In this document: in pieces, positions 55,830 through 64,000 of the stretch
Numbering within the stretch: the stretch's first letter is position 1
Layout: each line of letters opens with the position of its first letter
Assembly (NCBI RefSeq): GCF_000820505.1
Contig: NZ_JWJD01000005.1
Location: forward strand, 92,323 to 156,322
Reading direction: 5' to 3'
Source of the DNA: Geoalkalibacter ferrihydriticus DSM 17813
GTDB lineage: Bacteria; Desulfobacterota; Desulfuromonadia; Desulfuromonadales; Geoalkalibacteraceae
Length of the DNA stretch: 64,000 bases
Program-made: the position numbers and the translations under genes
The notes under the pieces: generated by a model
Told to the model about the DNA's origin: nothing
The model's input: only the letters and a program-made list of their open reading frames with translations
Databases searched by the model: none

Positions 55830-56513
55830 ATGATACTCATCGTCGAGCCGGATGCGCACTGTCCCGCCGGGTTTTACGGCGCATTGCTCAACGCCTGGGC
55901 GGTGCCTCAAGAGACCTGGCGGCCCTATGTCGACGCACGGGTCCCCTCGCCGGCGGCCGCGCGCGGGGTCATCGTCCTCGGTGGGGCCATGGGCGTGCAT
56001 GACGAGGCGCAATATCCCTTCCTGCCTTTGGTGAAGCAGATGCTCTGGGACGTCATCCGTCGGGATATTCCCTGCTTGGGCATTTGTTTGGGCGGACAGT
56101 TGTTGGCGCAGGTGCTGGGCGCGAAGGTTCATTCGCAACGCCATGGCGAGCACGGCTGTGCCAGCGTTCAACTCACCGCTGCCGGCCGCCGCGATCCGTT
56201 GTTCGGCGGTTTGCCTTCTCCCTTTTCCACCTTCCACTGGCACAACGACAGCTTCGAAATTCCCCAGGGTGCAACGCACCTGGCCTTTACGCCAACCTGC
56301 GCCGGCCAGGCTTTCCGTCGGAGCAACGCCTGGGGCGTACAGTTTCACCCCGAGGTTGATGCCGCCATCGTCGACGACTGGCGGCAACGGATTCACGCCG
56401 ATCCAGCCGTTGTCAACGCGTTCTGCAGCCGGCAGGCGCGGTTGCAGGCCGTGGGCGAACATCTGCTGCGCAATTTTGTGCAAATCACCGACTCCCTACC
56501 GCCAATTGCCTGA
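55830..56513 (+). CDS. Class I glutamine amidotransferase-like protein
   Basis: A 227-residue stand-alone GATase1 domain. The nucleophile elbow GICLGGQLLAQVLG (Cys near residue 89) and the C-terminal VQFHPEVDA with catalytic His and Glu form the triad. GGGAGG precedes the ATG, 18 bases after modC, so it is likely the last gene of the nifB-mod operon. The acceptor substrate is unknown. Relatives are annotated as GMP synthase-like. Confidence 0.85.
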   Translation: MILIVEPDAHCPAGFYGALLNAWAVPQETWRPYVDARVPSPAAARGVIVLGGAMGVHDEAQYPFLPLVKQMLWDVIRRDIPCLGICLGGQLLAQVLGAKVHSQRHGEHGCASVQLTAAGRRDPLFGGLPSPFSTFHWHNDSFEIPQGATHLAFTPTCAGQAFRRSNAWGVQFHPEVDAAIVDDWRQRIHADPAVVNAFCSRQARLQAVGEHLLRNFVQITDSLPPIA

Positions 56514-56784
56514 ATCCTGGGCGAACTTTTTGTCATTTCACCGGGATTGCCAGGCCCTCCCCTGTGGCTGCGGCGAATAAAACCGACCAAGAAAAAAATA
56601 TTTTAATTGCTTTTAATTTTTAAATTTATTTTAAATTCCGGGATTTGCGGGCTAACTATGACAAAGTTGGTAATCATCCGGGCCTTTCCTCTGTTGTATA
56701 CGTGCGCGATTGGTGTGTGTTTTGCAAAATGCCTGACGCTGCCTTTTTTTAGACATCTATCGGTAATTTAACGCGGAGGATGGC
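56514..56784. other. AT-rich intergenic region before the first chemoreceptor
   Basis: 271 bases. 56581-56640 is strongly AT-rich against the surrounding GC-rich DNA and ends the mod operon. Possible promoter elements for the chemoreceptor are weak and no terminator hairpin is obvious. Confidence 0.4.
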
Positions 56785-58956
56785 ATGAAGGATTTCAGGT
56801 TGGGCGTAAAGTTGATGAGCGGGTTTGTTCTAGTCGGCTTGATCACCCTTGCCGTCGGCGGCATTGGTGTCAACGGCCTCAAATCATTACAAGGCGATAT
56901 CGAAATTCTGGGTCGGGAGAAACTGCCGTCTGTTGAACATCTCTATACCATCAAGGAAGCCGCCCAGGGATCGACCATCGTTCACCGCTCTCTGCTCAAT
57001 CCAGGGTTTACTTTGGCTGAACGCGAGGCCCTCTACGAGGAGAACGCGCGAACCCGTGGCGTCATCCAGGCGGCGCGCGAAGCTTATCTGCAGTTGCCTC
57101 TGGGCACCGCCGAACGTGCGCTTTATGATGAACTCATGGGGGCCTGGCGGGTGCGCGCCGAGGCGGTGAACCGCTTCACGGATTTGTCGCGTCGCCTCGA
57201 CCAAACCGGCATCCTCAATCCTGCGCGCCTGCGCGCCGATCTGGAAAAATTTCGCGGCGACCATTATCGCGCCGCAGTTCAGACGCAAGACCTGATTCAT
57301 TCCGGCGCCGACTTTCAGGGCGGGGAGGACCCGAGCCTGTGCGCCTTCGGTCGCTGGCTGCCGACCTTTGAAACAACCAACTCACAACTGCAAGATCTGC
57401 TTCACCAGGTGCGCGGCGTGCACCATGAGTTTCACGGTAACGTCGCGCGCATTAAAGATCTCGCCCGGCGCGGCTACACCGAGCAGGCTCAGGAACTCTA
57501 CCGCACAGCCATGATGCCCGCGGTGGACAGAACCCTAGCAGTGTTCGGCGAAATGATTCAGGTGGCGGGCCGTGCCGAAGTTCTTCATGCCGAGATGTCT
57601 GATTTGCTCATGGGCGACGTTGCGCGGCACAGCGCGCGCACCTATGAACTGCTCGACCAACTTATCGGACTGACCAAGGCCAATGCCGAAGAGGCGGTTG
57701 TCGTTGCCGAAAGCGAGGTGCGACAGGCGGTTCAATGGAGTCTGTTCGGCAGCATCCTGGGCGTTTTTCTGGCGCTTTTATTCGGCGTACTGCTCACGCG
57801 CAGCATCACCCGCCCCCTTGGCCGGGCCCTCGAAATGATACAGGATTTGGCCGCAGGTCGCCTCGGCAGACGCTTGAATCTCAAGCGTCAGGACGAAATC
57901 GGGCAGATGGCCCTGGCCATGGATGGATTTGCCGACAACCTGGAGAAGGAAGTGCTGGAGGCCTTTAAACGCCTGGCCGACGGTGATTTTACCTTTGAAG
58001 CGCAGGGACTGATCCGAGAGCCCCTGGCGCAGACCAACCACAGCCTTAACGCTCTGGTCGGCGAGCTTCAGCAGGTGGCCAACCAGATTGCCGGTGCCGG
58101 TGGCGAGGTGGCCGACGCCAGCCAGTCCCTGTCCCAGGGCGCCACCGAGCAGGCCAGTTCCCTGGAGGAGATCTCGGCATCGATGAACGAGATGGTCTCC
58201 CAGACGCGGCAAAGCGCCGAGAACGCAGGGCAGGCGAATCATCTCTCCGACGAGGCACAAAAAGCGGCCGAGCAAGGCAATCGAAAAATGGGTGATATGA
58301 CACAGGCCATGGCCGAGATTTCCGAGGCCGGTCAAAGCATCTCTAAAATCATTAAAACCATCGAGGAAATCGCTTTTCAAACCAATCTGCTCGCGCTGAA
58401 TGCCGCCGTCGAGGCGGCGCGCGCCGGTCAGCACGGCAAGGGATTTGCGGTGGTGGCCGAGGAGGTGCGCAATCTGGCGGCGCGTAGCGCCAAGGCCGCA
58501 GGAGAGACCGCCGAACTGATTGAAGGCACGGTGGAAAAAACCTCCCGTGGCACGCAAATTGCGAATGAGACCGCTCAGGCCCTCGACACGATCGTTGGGG
58601 GGGTTCGCAAAGTCACGGATCTGATCGGGGAAATCGCCACGGCGGCCAACGAGCAGGCCGAGGGTATCGGCCAGGTCAATTCCGGCCTCTCCCAGATTGA
58701 TCAGGTAACGCAGCAGAATACCGCCAACGCCGAAGAGAGCGCGGCGGCCGCCGAGGAGCTTTCCGCCCAGGCCATGCAGCTCAAACAAATGCTGGCGCGT
58801 TTTCGTTTGAGCGCAGCCGTGCCGGATGTATCCGCGCCAAGTGAAAAAACTCAGCCTGCGGCTTTTGCCGCGCCGCAGGATGTCTGGCCGGCTGCACAAC
58901 CCGCCGCCAAAACAACAGCCATCGCTCTCGACGACGATGAGTTCGGACGTTATTGA
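56785..58956 (+). CDS. Methyl-accepting chemotaxis protein with CZB-like domain in the sensory part
   Basis: A 723-residue chemoreceptor. TM1 is at about 9-30 and TM2 at about 318-338. Between them the presumed periplasmic region has a helical bundle and a segment resembling the chemoreceptor zinc-binding (CZB) domain: His160, Cys186 in LCAFGRWL, then His213/214 and His217. HAMP follows TM2, then the kinase-control tip [20 protein letters not shown]. The C-terminal tail is disordered and ends [11 protein letters not shown] domains usually sit in the cytoplasm, so this placement is notable. GGAGG precedes the ATG. Confidence 0.88.
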   Translation: MKDFRLGVKLMSGFVLVGLITLAVGGIGVNGLKSLQGDIEILGREKLPSVEHLYTIKEAAQGSTIVHRSLLNPGFTLAEREALYEENARTRGVIQAAREAYLQLPLGTAERALYDELMGAWRVRAEAVNRFTDLSRRLDQTGILNPARLRADLEKFRGDHYRAAVQTQDLIHSGADFQGGEDPSLCAFGRWLPTFETTNSQLQDLLHQVRGVHHEFHGNVARIKDLARRGYTEQAQELYRTAMMPAVDRTLAVFGEMIQVAGRAEVLHAEMSDLLMGDVARHSARTYELLDQLIGLTKANAEEAVVVAESEVRQAVQWSLFGSILGVFLALLFGVLLTRSITRPLGRALEMIQDLAAGRLGRRLNLKRQDEIGQMALAMDGFADNLEKEVLEAFKRLADGDFTFEAQGLIREPLAQTNHSLNALVGELQQVANQIAGAGGEVADASQSLSQGATEQASSLEEISASMNEMVSQTRQSAENAGQANHLSDEAQKAAEQGNRKMGDMTQAMAEISEAGQSISKIIKTIEEIAFQTNLLALNAAVEAARAGQHGKGFAVVAEEVRNLAARSAKAAGETAELIEGTVEKTSRGTQIANETAQALDTIVGGVRKVTDLIGEIATAANEQAEGIGQVNSGLSQIDQVTQQNTANAEESAAAAEELSAQAMQLKQMLARFRLSAAVPDVSAPSEKTQPAAFAAPQDVWPAAQPAAKTTAIALDDDEFGRY

Positions 58957-59041
58957 CCAGGAGGCAACCACGTCGGCAATCCGACAACCTGAGGTGTCGG
59001 AACCTTGACTCAACCCCAGCTTAAAAAAGGAGGATCTCTTC

Positions 59042-59773
59042 ATGCGACATCTGTTTATTTGTCTGGCGCTGCTCGGAGCCCTGGCCCTGAGTGGACCCGC
59101 GGCGGCATCCGAGGATCCGCCCGAAATCAACGCGGCGGATCTCAAGGCCCTGATGGACAAGGGCGAGGCCAAGGTCATTTTTCCTCTGAGTCTTATCGAA
59201 TTCAACAGCCTGCACATTGCTGGTTCCGTGCATATCGAACTCGGCAATATCCCCGACCAGTTGCCGGCGGACAAGAACCAGACCCTGGTCTTTTACTGTC
59301 TGGGCCGAACCTGACTGGCCGCACCCGCAGCCGCCCGTCGGGCGGCCGAAGCTGGTTTCCAGAATGTTCACACTTTCCGTGACGGCCTGCCTGCCTGGAT
59401 AGGAGCAGGCTATCCGGTCAATGCGCCCGAGCCCCTGCCACGCGTGGATATCCCCGTGCTGGTCTCCGCCGAAGTCAAGAGCGCCCTGGATTCGGGCGAA
59501 GACCTGGTTCTTTTGGATATCCGCATTCAGCAGGAGATTGACAAATATTATATCGACCATCCCAAGCGCATGGTGGTGCCCTTCAACAGCCTGCTTGAGC
59601 GGGTCGGCGAAATTCCTCAAGGCAAGAAGATCATCATCGTGGATGTCAACGGGCAGCGCGGGCCGACCGCCGGCCGCTTCCTGACCGCCCGTGGTTTTTC
59701 CGACGTGGCCTTTCTCAACGGCGGCATGCAGCGCTGGGTCGTAGAGGGCATGCCGACCAAGGCCGGCAATTAA
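59042..59773 (+). CDS. Exported double-rhodanese protein, probable selenoprotein (in-frame TGA = Sec91)
   Basis: The frame runs from the ATG at 59042 (AGGAGG upstream) to 59773, interrupted only by TGA at 59312-59314. Both sides are in the same frame and together give a 243-residue protein. It has a signal peptide (residues 1-23, ending GPAAAS), a first rhodanese domain (about 28-135) and a second one (about 140-243). The TGA falls in FYCLGRT-TGA-LAA, which matches the FYCxGxxC active-site pattern of related periplasmic rhodaneses, so selenocysteine would replace the second, catalytic Cys. Fifteen bases after TGA a perfect GCCGCCC-GTC-GGGCGGC hairpin (59330-59346) has a G in its loop and lies at SECIS distance. 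The second domain has VDVNGQRG with no Cys, so it is probably inactive. The alternative is a nonsense mutation or sequencing error. Confidence 0.72.
59330..59346 (+). promoter_or_regulatory. Candidate bacterial SECIS hairpin
   Basis: Seven-pair stem GCCGCCC/GGGCGGC with three-base loop GTC. The loop begins 22 bases after the TGA codon and its first base is G, which fits the general bacterial SECIS rules (loop within about 16-37 bases, G among the first two loop bases). Confidence 0.6.
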
Positions 59774-59840
59774 CCAGTGGGGCGCGGGGTGTGCCCCGCG
59801 CCCTTGCTTCAAACCTTTGCCTGTTGTTTAGGGAGACGCC

Positions 59841-62009
59841 ATGCGCCTGATCGACAATCTGAAAATTTCGGCCAAACTTTTTGTGTCTTTCGGCGCAGTT
59901 TTGGCGCTTTTCCTGGGTTTCTCGCTGCTGAGCTACCTCAACGCCGAGCGTATCGGCGCCGAGGCGACGGTTCTCAAGGAAGAGCGTTTTACCCACGCCA
60001 TCGCATCTCTGGAACTGGTCAATCGGGCCGACGGCGTGGCTAACTCCCTGGTTGCCGCGGCCGACGCGCAGCGCCAGGATTTGCTCAGACAGGCCGAGGA
60101 GCAGCTGGTGCACTACCAGGAAGCTCTGGCGCAGTTGCGCGAGTTGCACCTATCCCCAGCTCTGAATGGCGCTCTGGCCGCTTTGGACGCGAGTTTTCTC
60201 GCCATGTTCGAGGCGGGCAAAAGCATGGCCCGCTATGCCATCGCCCAGGACTTCATTGGCATGATGGAAGCGCGCCCCGCCTTTGCCGAGGCCCAGCAAG
60301 CCTTTGTCGCGCAGGCCGAGGAGCTCAAGCAGACGGGCTCCGCCGAGTTGCATTCCGGGCTTGAGGGCATCGATGCCCTGGCCGCGCAGACGGCACGCAC
60401 CGGCCTGATCGTTTCGCTGTTCGCCCTGGTCTTTGCCGTATTGTTGGCCGTGCTTATCACGCGCAGCATCGCTCGGCCACTCAAAAGCACTCTGGCGATG
60501 CTTCATGAACTGGAGAAAGGGCATCTGGAGCATCGCCTCAAGATGGGCCGCAAGGATGAGATCGGCGACATGGGGCGTGGTCTCGACGCCTTCGCCGAAA
60601 GCCTTGAGACGGAAATCGTCGCCGCCATGGAATCCCTGGCCCAGGGTGATCTGACCTTCACCGCCCAACCGCGCGGGCAATCCGACCGCTTGCGCAATGC
60701 GCTGCAAACCGTGGCGCTTGACCTCAACAGTATTCTGCACGAGATCCGCAACGGTGCCGAGCAGATCACCAGCGGTTCCAATCAGGTCTCGTCCTCCAGC
60801 CAGTCGGTGTCTGATATGGCGACGCGTCAGGCCGGTGCCTTGCAGGAAATCGGCAGTTCCATCAACGAACTCGAATCCCAGACGCGGCTCAACGCGCAAA
60901 ATTGCGGGCAGGTCAACCGGCTGGCCGCCGAGGCGCGCGACGCCGCCGCAGCCAGCAATGGGCATGTGGGCAAGATGGTCGGCACCATGAACGAGATTGC
61001 CGCCGCCGGGCAGAACATCTCCAAAATCATCCGCACTATCGACGAAATCGCTTTTCAAACCAACCTGCTGGCCCTCAACGCCGCGGTCGAGGCGGCGCGC
61101 GCCGGTCAGCACGGCAAGGGTTTTGCCGTGGTCGCCGAAGAGGTGCGCAACCTCGCGGCGCGCAGCGCCAAGGCCGCTCAGGAAACCAGCGAACTGATCA
61201 CCTCGTCCATCGACAAGACGGGCGCGGGAGTCGAAGTCGCCGAACAGACCGCTACGGCTCTTAACGATCTTGCCGAGCGCATCGCCAAGGTCAGTAACTT
61301 GGTGGATGAAGTGACGGTGTCTTCGCGCGAACAAGCCGAGGGCATCAAGCAGATCACTCTCGGCGTGGATCAGGTCGACATCGCCGTGCAGCAAAACACC
61401 GCTAACGCCGAGGAAAGTGCGGCGGCCGCCGAGGAACTTTCGGCCCAGGCCGAGCAGCTCAAGCAGATGATCAGCCGCTTTCGCCTCGACAATGCGTCCG
61501 CGCCTCGCCCGGCGACGCCCGCCCCTGTCGCGCAACGATCCCTCGGCGCGCCGCAACCTGCGGTGCAATCCAAAAGGCAACCCGCCGCGCACGGCGGCGA
61601 GCACGTGCTGATGCGCTGGAGCGAGGATCTGAGCGTCGGCATCGAGCATCTCGATCGTCAGCATCAGCAGTTGGTGGCCATGGTCAACGAGATGTTCGCC
61701 GCCTTGAAAACCGGCCAGGGCGATAAGGTGCTGAGCGACATCCTTGACCGGCTGGTTAATTACACCCAGCGGCATTTCTTCGAGGAAGAACGCATGATGA
61801 AGTCCCACCAGTATCCGGACCAGGAGGCGCATAAGGCGGCTCATGCCCAGTTGGTGGCGCAGGTGGCGGATTTTCAGACAAAATTCAAGGCCGGCAAGGT
61901 CTCCGTGTCCAGCGATTTGTTCAACTTCCTTAAAGGCTGGCTGATCAATCATATCCAGGGTGAGGACAAAAAGTACGGCCCCTATTTCAACGGGCGCGGC
62001 GTTTACTAG
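59841..62009 (+). CDS. Methyl-accepting chemotaxis protein with C-terminal hemerythrin domain
   Basis: A 722-residue chemoreceptor. TM1 is at about 12-32 and TM2 at about 190-210, around a short helical periplasmic region. HAMP, the signalling tip [20 protein letters not shown] and a flexible linker follow. The C-terminal 130 residues are a bacteriohemerythrin domain: [30 protein letters not shown] and [13 protein letters not shown] supply the His/Glu/Asp ligands of an O2-binding di-iron site. DcrH-type receptors of this design sense oxygen or redox. It follows the rhodanese gene by 67 bases with GGGAG upstream. Confidence 0.93.
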   Translation: MRLIDNLKISAKLFVSFGAVLALFLGFSLLSYLNAERIGAEATVLKEERFTHAIASLELVNRADGVANSLVAAADAQRQDLLRQAEEQLVHYQEALAQLRELHLSPALNGALAALDASFLAMFEAGKSMARYAIAQDFIGMMEARPAFAEAQQAFVAQAEELKQTGSAELHSGLEGIDALAAQTARTGLIVSLFALVFAVLLAVLITRSIARPLKSTLAMLHELEKGHLEHRLKMGRKDEIGDMGRGLDAFAESLETEIVAAMESLAQGDLTFTAQPRGQSDRLRNALQTVALDLNSILHEIRNGAEQITSGSNQVSSSSQSVSDMATRQAGALQEIGSSINELESQTRLNAQNCGQVNRLAAEARDAAAASNGHVGKMVGTMNEIAAAGQNISKIIRTIDEIAFQTNLLALNAAVEAARAGQHGKGFAVVAEEVRNLAARSAKAAQETSELITSSIDKTGAGVEVAEQTATALNDLAERIAKVSNLVDEVTVSSREQAEGIKQITLGVDQVDIAVQQNTANAEESAAAAEELSAQAEQLKQMISRFRLDNASAPRPATPAPVAQRSLGAPQPAVQSKRQPAAHGGEHVLMRWSEDLSVGIEHLDRQHQQLVAMVNEMFAALKTGQGDKVLSDILDRLVNYTQRHFFEEERMMKSHQYPDQEAHKAAHAQLVAQVADFQTKFKAGKVSVSSDLFNFLKGWLINHIQGEDKKYGPYFNGRGVY

Positions 62010-62088
62010 CGAGTTTTTATCCGGAGTTTCCGGATGGACGTATTCGCTCCGGATGCGTATCTGCAAGCCGGTTAGAAAAACGGGCAGC

Positions 62089-62113
62089 CCTGCCTAAAAG
62101 AGCGGCAGGTTTT
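62089..62113 (+). terminator. Weak terminator-like hairpin after the hemerythrin chemoreceptor
   Basis: CCTGCC and GGCAGG around a nine-base loop, then TTTT. The short stem makes this a modest call. Confidence 0.4.
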
Positions 62114-62158
62114 CCGGTCGCACGCACCTTCCCCCTGGATCCAAGGGGCTTTGTTCGT

Positions 62159-62174
62159 TGGCACGAACACTGCA
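62159..62174 (+). promoter_or_regulatory. Sigma-54 (-24/-12) promoter of nifV
   Basis: TGGCAC-GAACA-CTGCA with ten bases between GG and GC, about 115 bases before nifV. Confidence 0.87.
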
Positions 62175-62208
62175 TAAGCTAAGGCATAGGCAAAATCCGC
62201 AATTTTCA

Positions 62209-62274
62209 CCGGCAATGCCGCCGGCAACCAGGCAACGAAGCCCCAGGGACGAGATCTCTGGGGCTTTTCTTTTT
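62209..62274 (+). promoter_or_regulatory. nifV leader antiterminator (ANTAR-type hairpins plus terminator)
   Basis: Hairpin 1 is CCGGC[AATGCC]GCCGG at 62209-62224, hexaloop A1 and G4. After six bases comes GGC[AACGAA]GCC at 62231-62242, the same hexaloop as in the nifB leader. Its GCC begins the terminator GCCCCAGGGA with TCTCTGGGGC (62240-62264), followed by TTTTCTTTTT. Confidence 0.78.
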
Positions 62275-62287
62275 AGAGAGGTGCACC

Positions 62288-63442
62288 ATGGCGTTTCATT
62301 CTATGCAGATGCCGATCGAGAAGCCCATCGTCATCGACGACACCACTCTGCGCGATGGGGAACAGACCGCCGGGGTGGCCTTTTCCCTGGAGGAAAAAAT
62401 AACCATCGCCCGCATGCTTGATGAAATCGGAGTGGGCGAACTCGAATGCGGCATCCCCGCAATGGGCGCGATCGAACAGGCAAGTGTGCGGGCTCTCGTC
62501 GATCTGGGGCTGAAGGCGCGGCTTATTACCTGGAACCGCGCCCTGGTCAGCGATATTCAGGCGTCTTTGGACTGCGGTATCCGCGCGGTGGACATCAGCC
62601 TGTCGGTGTCCGATATTCATATCACCCACAAGCTGCGCAAGACCCGCCAGTGGGTCAGGGAGCAGCTCAGGCGGGCACTGGATTTCTGTGCCAAGCACGA
62701 TCTCTATGTGTCGGTGGGTGGTGAGGATTCCAGCCGTGCTGATCCGGACTTTCTCGTGGAGTTGATGCAGATCGCCAAAGAGATGGGTGCCGACCGTTTT
62801 CGTTTCTGCGATACTCTGGGAATCCTTGATCCCTTTTCCACCTACGAAAAGATCACCTACCTGCGCAGCCATGTGGATTTGGATCTGGAGGTGCATACGC
62901 ACAACGACCTGGGCATGGCCACCGCCAATGCCATCGCCGGAGTCAGGGCCGGAGCGCGATTTGTCAACACCACGGTCAACGGCCTCGGCGAGCGGGCCGG
63001 AAACGCCGCTCTGGAAGAGGTTATCATGGGCCTTAAGTACGCTTGCGGCCTGGATCTCGGCCTGGATACGCGGCGCTTTGTGGATATCTCAAAATTCGTC
63101 GGTCGTGCCAGTTGCCGGCCGGTGCCCGAGTGGAAGGCGGTGGTGGGTGAACGCGTGTTTTCCCATGAGTCGGGTCTGCATGCCGATGGGGTGCTCAAGA
63201 ATCCGCAAAATTATGAAGGGTTCGATCCTGGTGAAGTCGGTTTGGGGCGGCACTTGGTGCTGGGCAAGCATTCGGGCAGTCAGGCGCTGGTGCACCGGCT
63301 CAAAGAACTGGGCGTGGAATTAAGTCGTATTGAGGCCGTGGCACTGCTCGATCGGGTGCGCAGCATGTCCCAGCGCAACAAGCGCGCACTGACCGATAGT
63401 GAATTGCTCCTCCTGGCACGACGTCACGCCGAGGTGGCCTGA
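62288..63442 (+). CDS. nifV: Homocitrate synthase NifV
   Basis: A 384-residue enzyme that condenses acetyl-CoA with 2-oxoglutarate to make homocitrate, the organic ligand of FeMo-co. The DRE-TIM signature IDDTTLRDGEQTAGVAF is at the N terminus. The metal-binding HTHNDLGMATANA and the NGLGERAGNAALEEV segment are intact. Length and the nif promoter distinguish it from LeuA. GAGAGGTG precedes the ATG. It has its own sigma-54 promoter and antiterminator leader. Confidence 0.95.
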   Translation: MAFHSMQMPIEKPIVIDDTTLRDGEQTAGVAFSLEEKITIARMLDEIGVGELECGIPAMGAIEQASVRALVDLGLKARLITWNRALVSDIQASLDCGIRAVDISLSVSDIHITHKLRKTRQWVREQLRRALDFCAKHDLYVSVGGEDSSRADPDFLVELMQIAKEMGADRFRFCDTLGILDPFSTYEKITYLRSHVDLDLEVHTHNDLGMATANAIAGVRAGARFVNTTVNGLGERAGNAALEEVIMGLKYACGLDLGLDTRRFVDISKFVGRASCRPVPEWKAVVGERVFSHESGLHADGVLKNPQNYEGFDPGEVGLGRHLVLGKHSGSQALVHRLKELGVELSRIEAVALLDRVRSMSQRNKRALTDSELLLLARRHAEVA

Positions 63443-63479
63443 TAGAAATTAAAGCCGTCATCGCCCTTCATGGCAGGGG

Positions 63480-63539
63480 CGGTCAGAGTGATGTCGCCGC
63501 ACCCTGCGGAACTGTGGAATGTTACCGCTGAACAGTTAC
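63480..63539 (+). repeat. GTAAC-terminal palindromic element, copy D (partial)
   Basis: Only the right end is clear: GCCGCACCCTGCGG and the terminal GCTGAACAGTTAC, identical to the end of copy A. The left end has diverged or been lost. It lies just after nifV. Confidence 0.55.
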
Positions 63540-63553
63540 AATAAAATTACAAT

Positions 63554-63588
63554 AAAAAAAGGGTCACGACCGTCCTGGTCGTGACCCT
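63554..63588 (-). terminator. Intrinsic terminator of the tRNA-fMet gene
   Basis: On the minus strand an 11-pair stem GGGTCACGACC with GGTCGTGACCC is followed by a run of seven T, about ten bases after the tRNA CCA end. Confidence 0.85.
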
Positions 63589-63597
63589 TGGCTATTT

Positions 63598-63675
<78 letters not shown>

Positions 63676-63687
63676 ACAAGAGGGCGA

Positions 63688-63716
63688 ACTATATTCTTTC
63701 CTGGGAGAGATGTCAA
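63688..63716 (-). promoter_or_regulatory. Sigma-70 promoter of tRNA-fMet
   Basis: Minus-strand TTGACA (plus 63711-63716), 17-base spacer, TATAGT (63688-63693, five of six), ending 13 bases before the mature tRNA. Confidence 0.85.
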
Positions 63717-63832
63717 GGTTTTTTCCGAGGAATTTTTTGCTCCGGACGAGACGGGAAGATTGGTTGTCAGACGTTCTCGGAAGTGGTAGAAAATCTGAAG
63801 TTTATTCATCTCTTCACGGATTCTCGTCTGAT

Positions 63833-64000
63833 ATGACCAACCTTTTGATCGATCTTGACGCAGCGCTCGTCTTGCGGGAGCGTGGGGCGCTTTTCATCGA
63901 TGCCCGTTCCCCCGCGGAGTTTGCCGAAGCGACGGTGCCAGGTGCCGTCAACCTGCCCCTGCTGTGCAATGAAGGCCGCGCACGGGTCGGTTTGGCGTAC
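63833..64000 (+). CDS. mnmH: tRNA 2-selenouridine synthase MnmH (5' part, cut by window end)
   Basis: The first 56 codons of a gene running off the window. The translated start has the rhodanese segment FIDARSPAEFAEATVPGAVN followed by LPLLCNEGRARVG, the MnmH/SelU signature that precedes its catalytic Cys. MnmH uses selenophosphate to replace sulfur by selenium at U34 of Lys, Glu and Gln tRNAs. Its presence implies selenium metabolism in this organism, which fits the candidate selenoprotein at 59042. The catalytic Cys and P-loop domain are beyond the window. Confidence 0.85.
   Translation, partial: MTNLLIDLDAALVLRERGALFIDARSPAEFAEATVPGAVNLPLLCNEGRARVGLAY

Noticed and set aside
56630-56680. 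Possible sigma-28 promoter for the first chemoreceptor (TAAA-N15-GCTAACTA)
   Set aside because: Only about half of the -10 consensus matches, in an AT-rich stretch where TAAA occurs by chance.
59042-59314. Reading the rhodanese gene as two independent short genes or as a simple pseudogene
   Set aside because: Both parts are in the same frame, the domain continues across the TGA, the stop is at the catalytic residue, and a SECIS-like hairpin follows. A selenoprotein explains this better, though a mutation cannot be excluded.
60150-62066. Long minus-strand open frame (638 codons) opposite the hemerythrin chemoreceptor, and a similar one of 498 codons opposite the first chemoreceptor
   Set aside because: These are mirror images of conserved chemoreceptor codons. 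No domain, promoter or start signal supports them.

Overview
The window looks like chromosome of a GC-rich, anaerobic, nitrogen-fixing deltaproteobacterium of the Desulfuromonadales (Geobacter, Geoalkalibacter or Desulfuromonas type). The reasons are the nifHDK cluster with a separate short NifB, complex I genes lacking nuoEFG, NfnAB, many chemoreceptors including a hemerythrin fusion, a PATAN/REC/J-domain protein, and sigma-54 nif promoters followed by ANTAR-style antiterminator leaders. No rRNA, CRISPR, phage or intact transposase gene was seen.

Layout. 1-5.7 kb: a rhodanese-ferritin fusion with an NDH-2/SQR-like flavoprotein, a small membrane protein, ettA and htpX. 6.3-9.5 kb: nfnAB (ferredoxin/NAD(P)H transhydrogenase) and an OmpA-type lipoprotein. 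9.7-19.2 kb: a housekeeping run gatC-gatA-gatB-mtnA-glnE and a large REC-PATAN-J-TPR regulator. 19.3-21.8 kb: a SpoIIE-type phosphatase, ttcA and a SlyD-like FKBP. 21.9-30.0 kb: a TetR-controlled RND tripartite efflux operon with an MFS exporter divergent to it. 30.1-32.4 kb: an ANTAR response regulator followed by draT and draG. 32.9-44.5 kb: a complex I operon (nuoABCDHIJK, an extra MrpD/NuoM-type subunit, an 82-residue membrane protein, a NuoL-like subunit, nuoM, nuoN) with no NADH-oxidising module. 44.8-63.4 kb: the nitrogen-fixation region: a radical SAM protein, nifHDK, nifX-like genes, a ferredoxin, nifB, modABC, a glutamine amidotransferase, two chemoreceptors flanking a rhodanese gene with an in-frame TGA, and nifV. 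At the right end lie tRNA-fMet and the 5' end of mnmH (tRNA 2-selenouridine synthase).

How it fits together. Nitrogenase (nifHDK), its cofactor path (nifB, NifX-like proteins, nifV for homocitrate), molybdate uptake (modABC), post-translational switching of NifH by DraT/DraG, and a regulator able to act by antitermination are all here. Three sigma-54 promoters (before nifH, nifB and nifV) each lead into a leader in which a small hairpin GGC[AAnGnn]GCC overlaps the 5' arm of an intrinsic terminator. The nifH leader has two such modules in tandem. This matches the ANTAR RNA-target architecture, and the ANTAR response regulator at 30.1 kb is the obvious candidate partner.

The least ordinary items are: (1) a double-rhodanese gene in which TGA falls exactly at the catalytic cysteine position and is followed by a SECIS-like hairpin, so a probable selenoprotein that a standard caller would split in two; (2) the tandem nifH antiterminator leader; (3) a family of about 134-bp elements with GTAAC-type terminal inverted repeats, MITE-like, in intergenic gaps; (4) the NuoEFG-less complex I with four antiporter-like subunits. 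nifE, nifN and the rest of the selenium machinery are not in this window.
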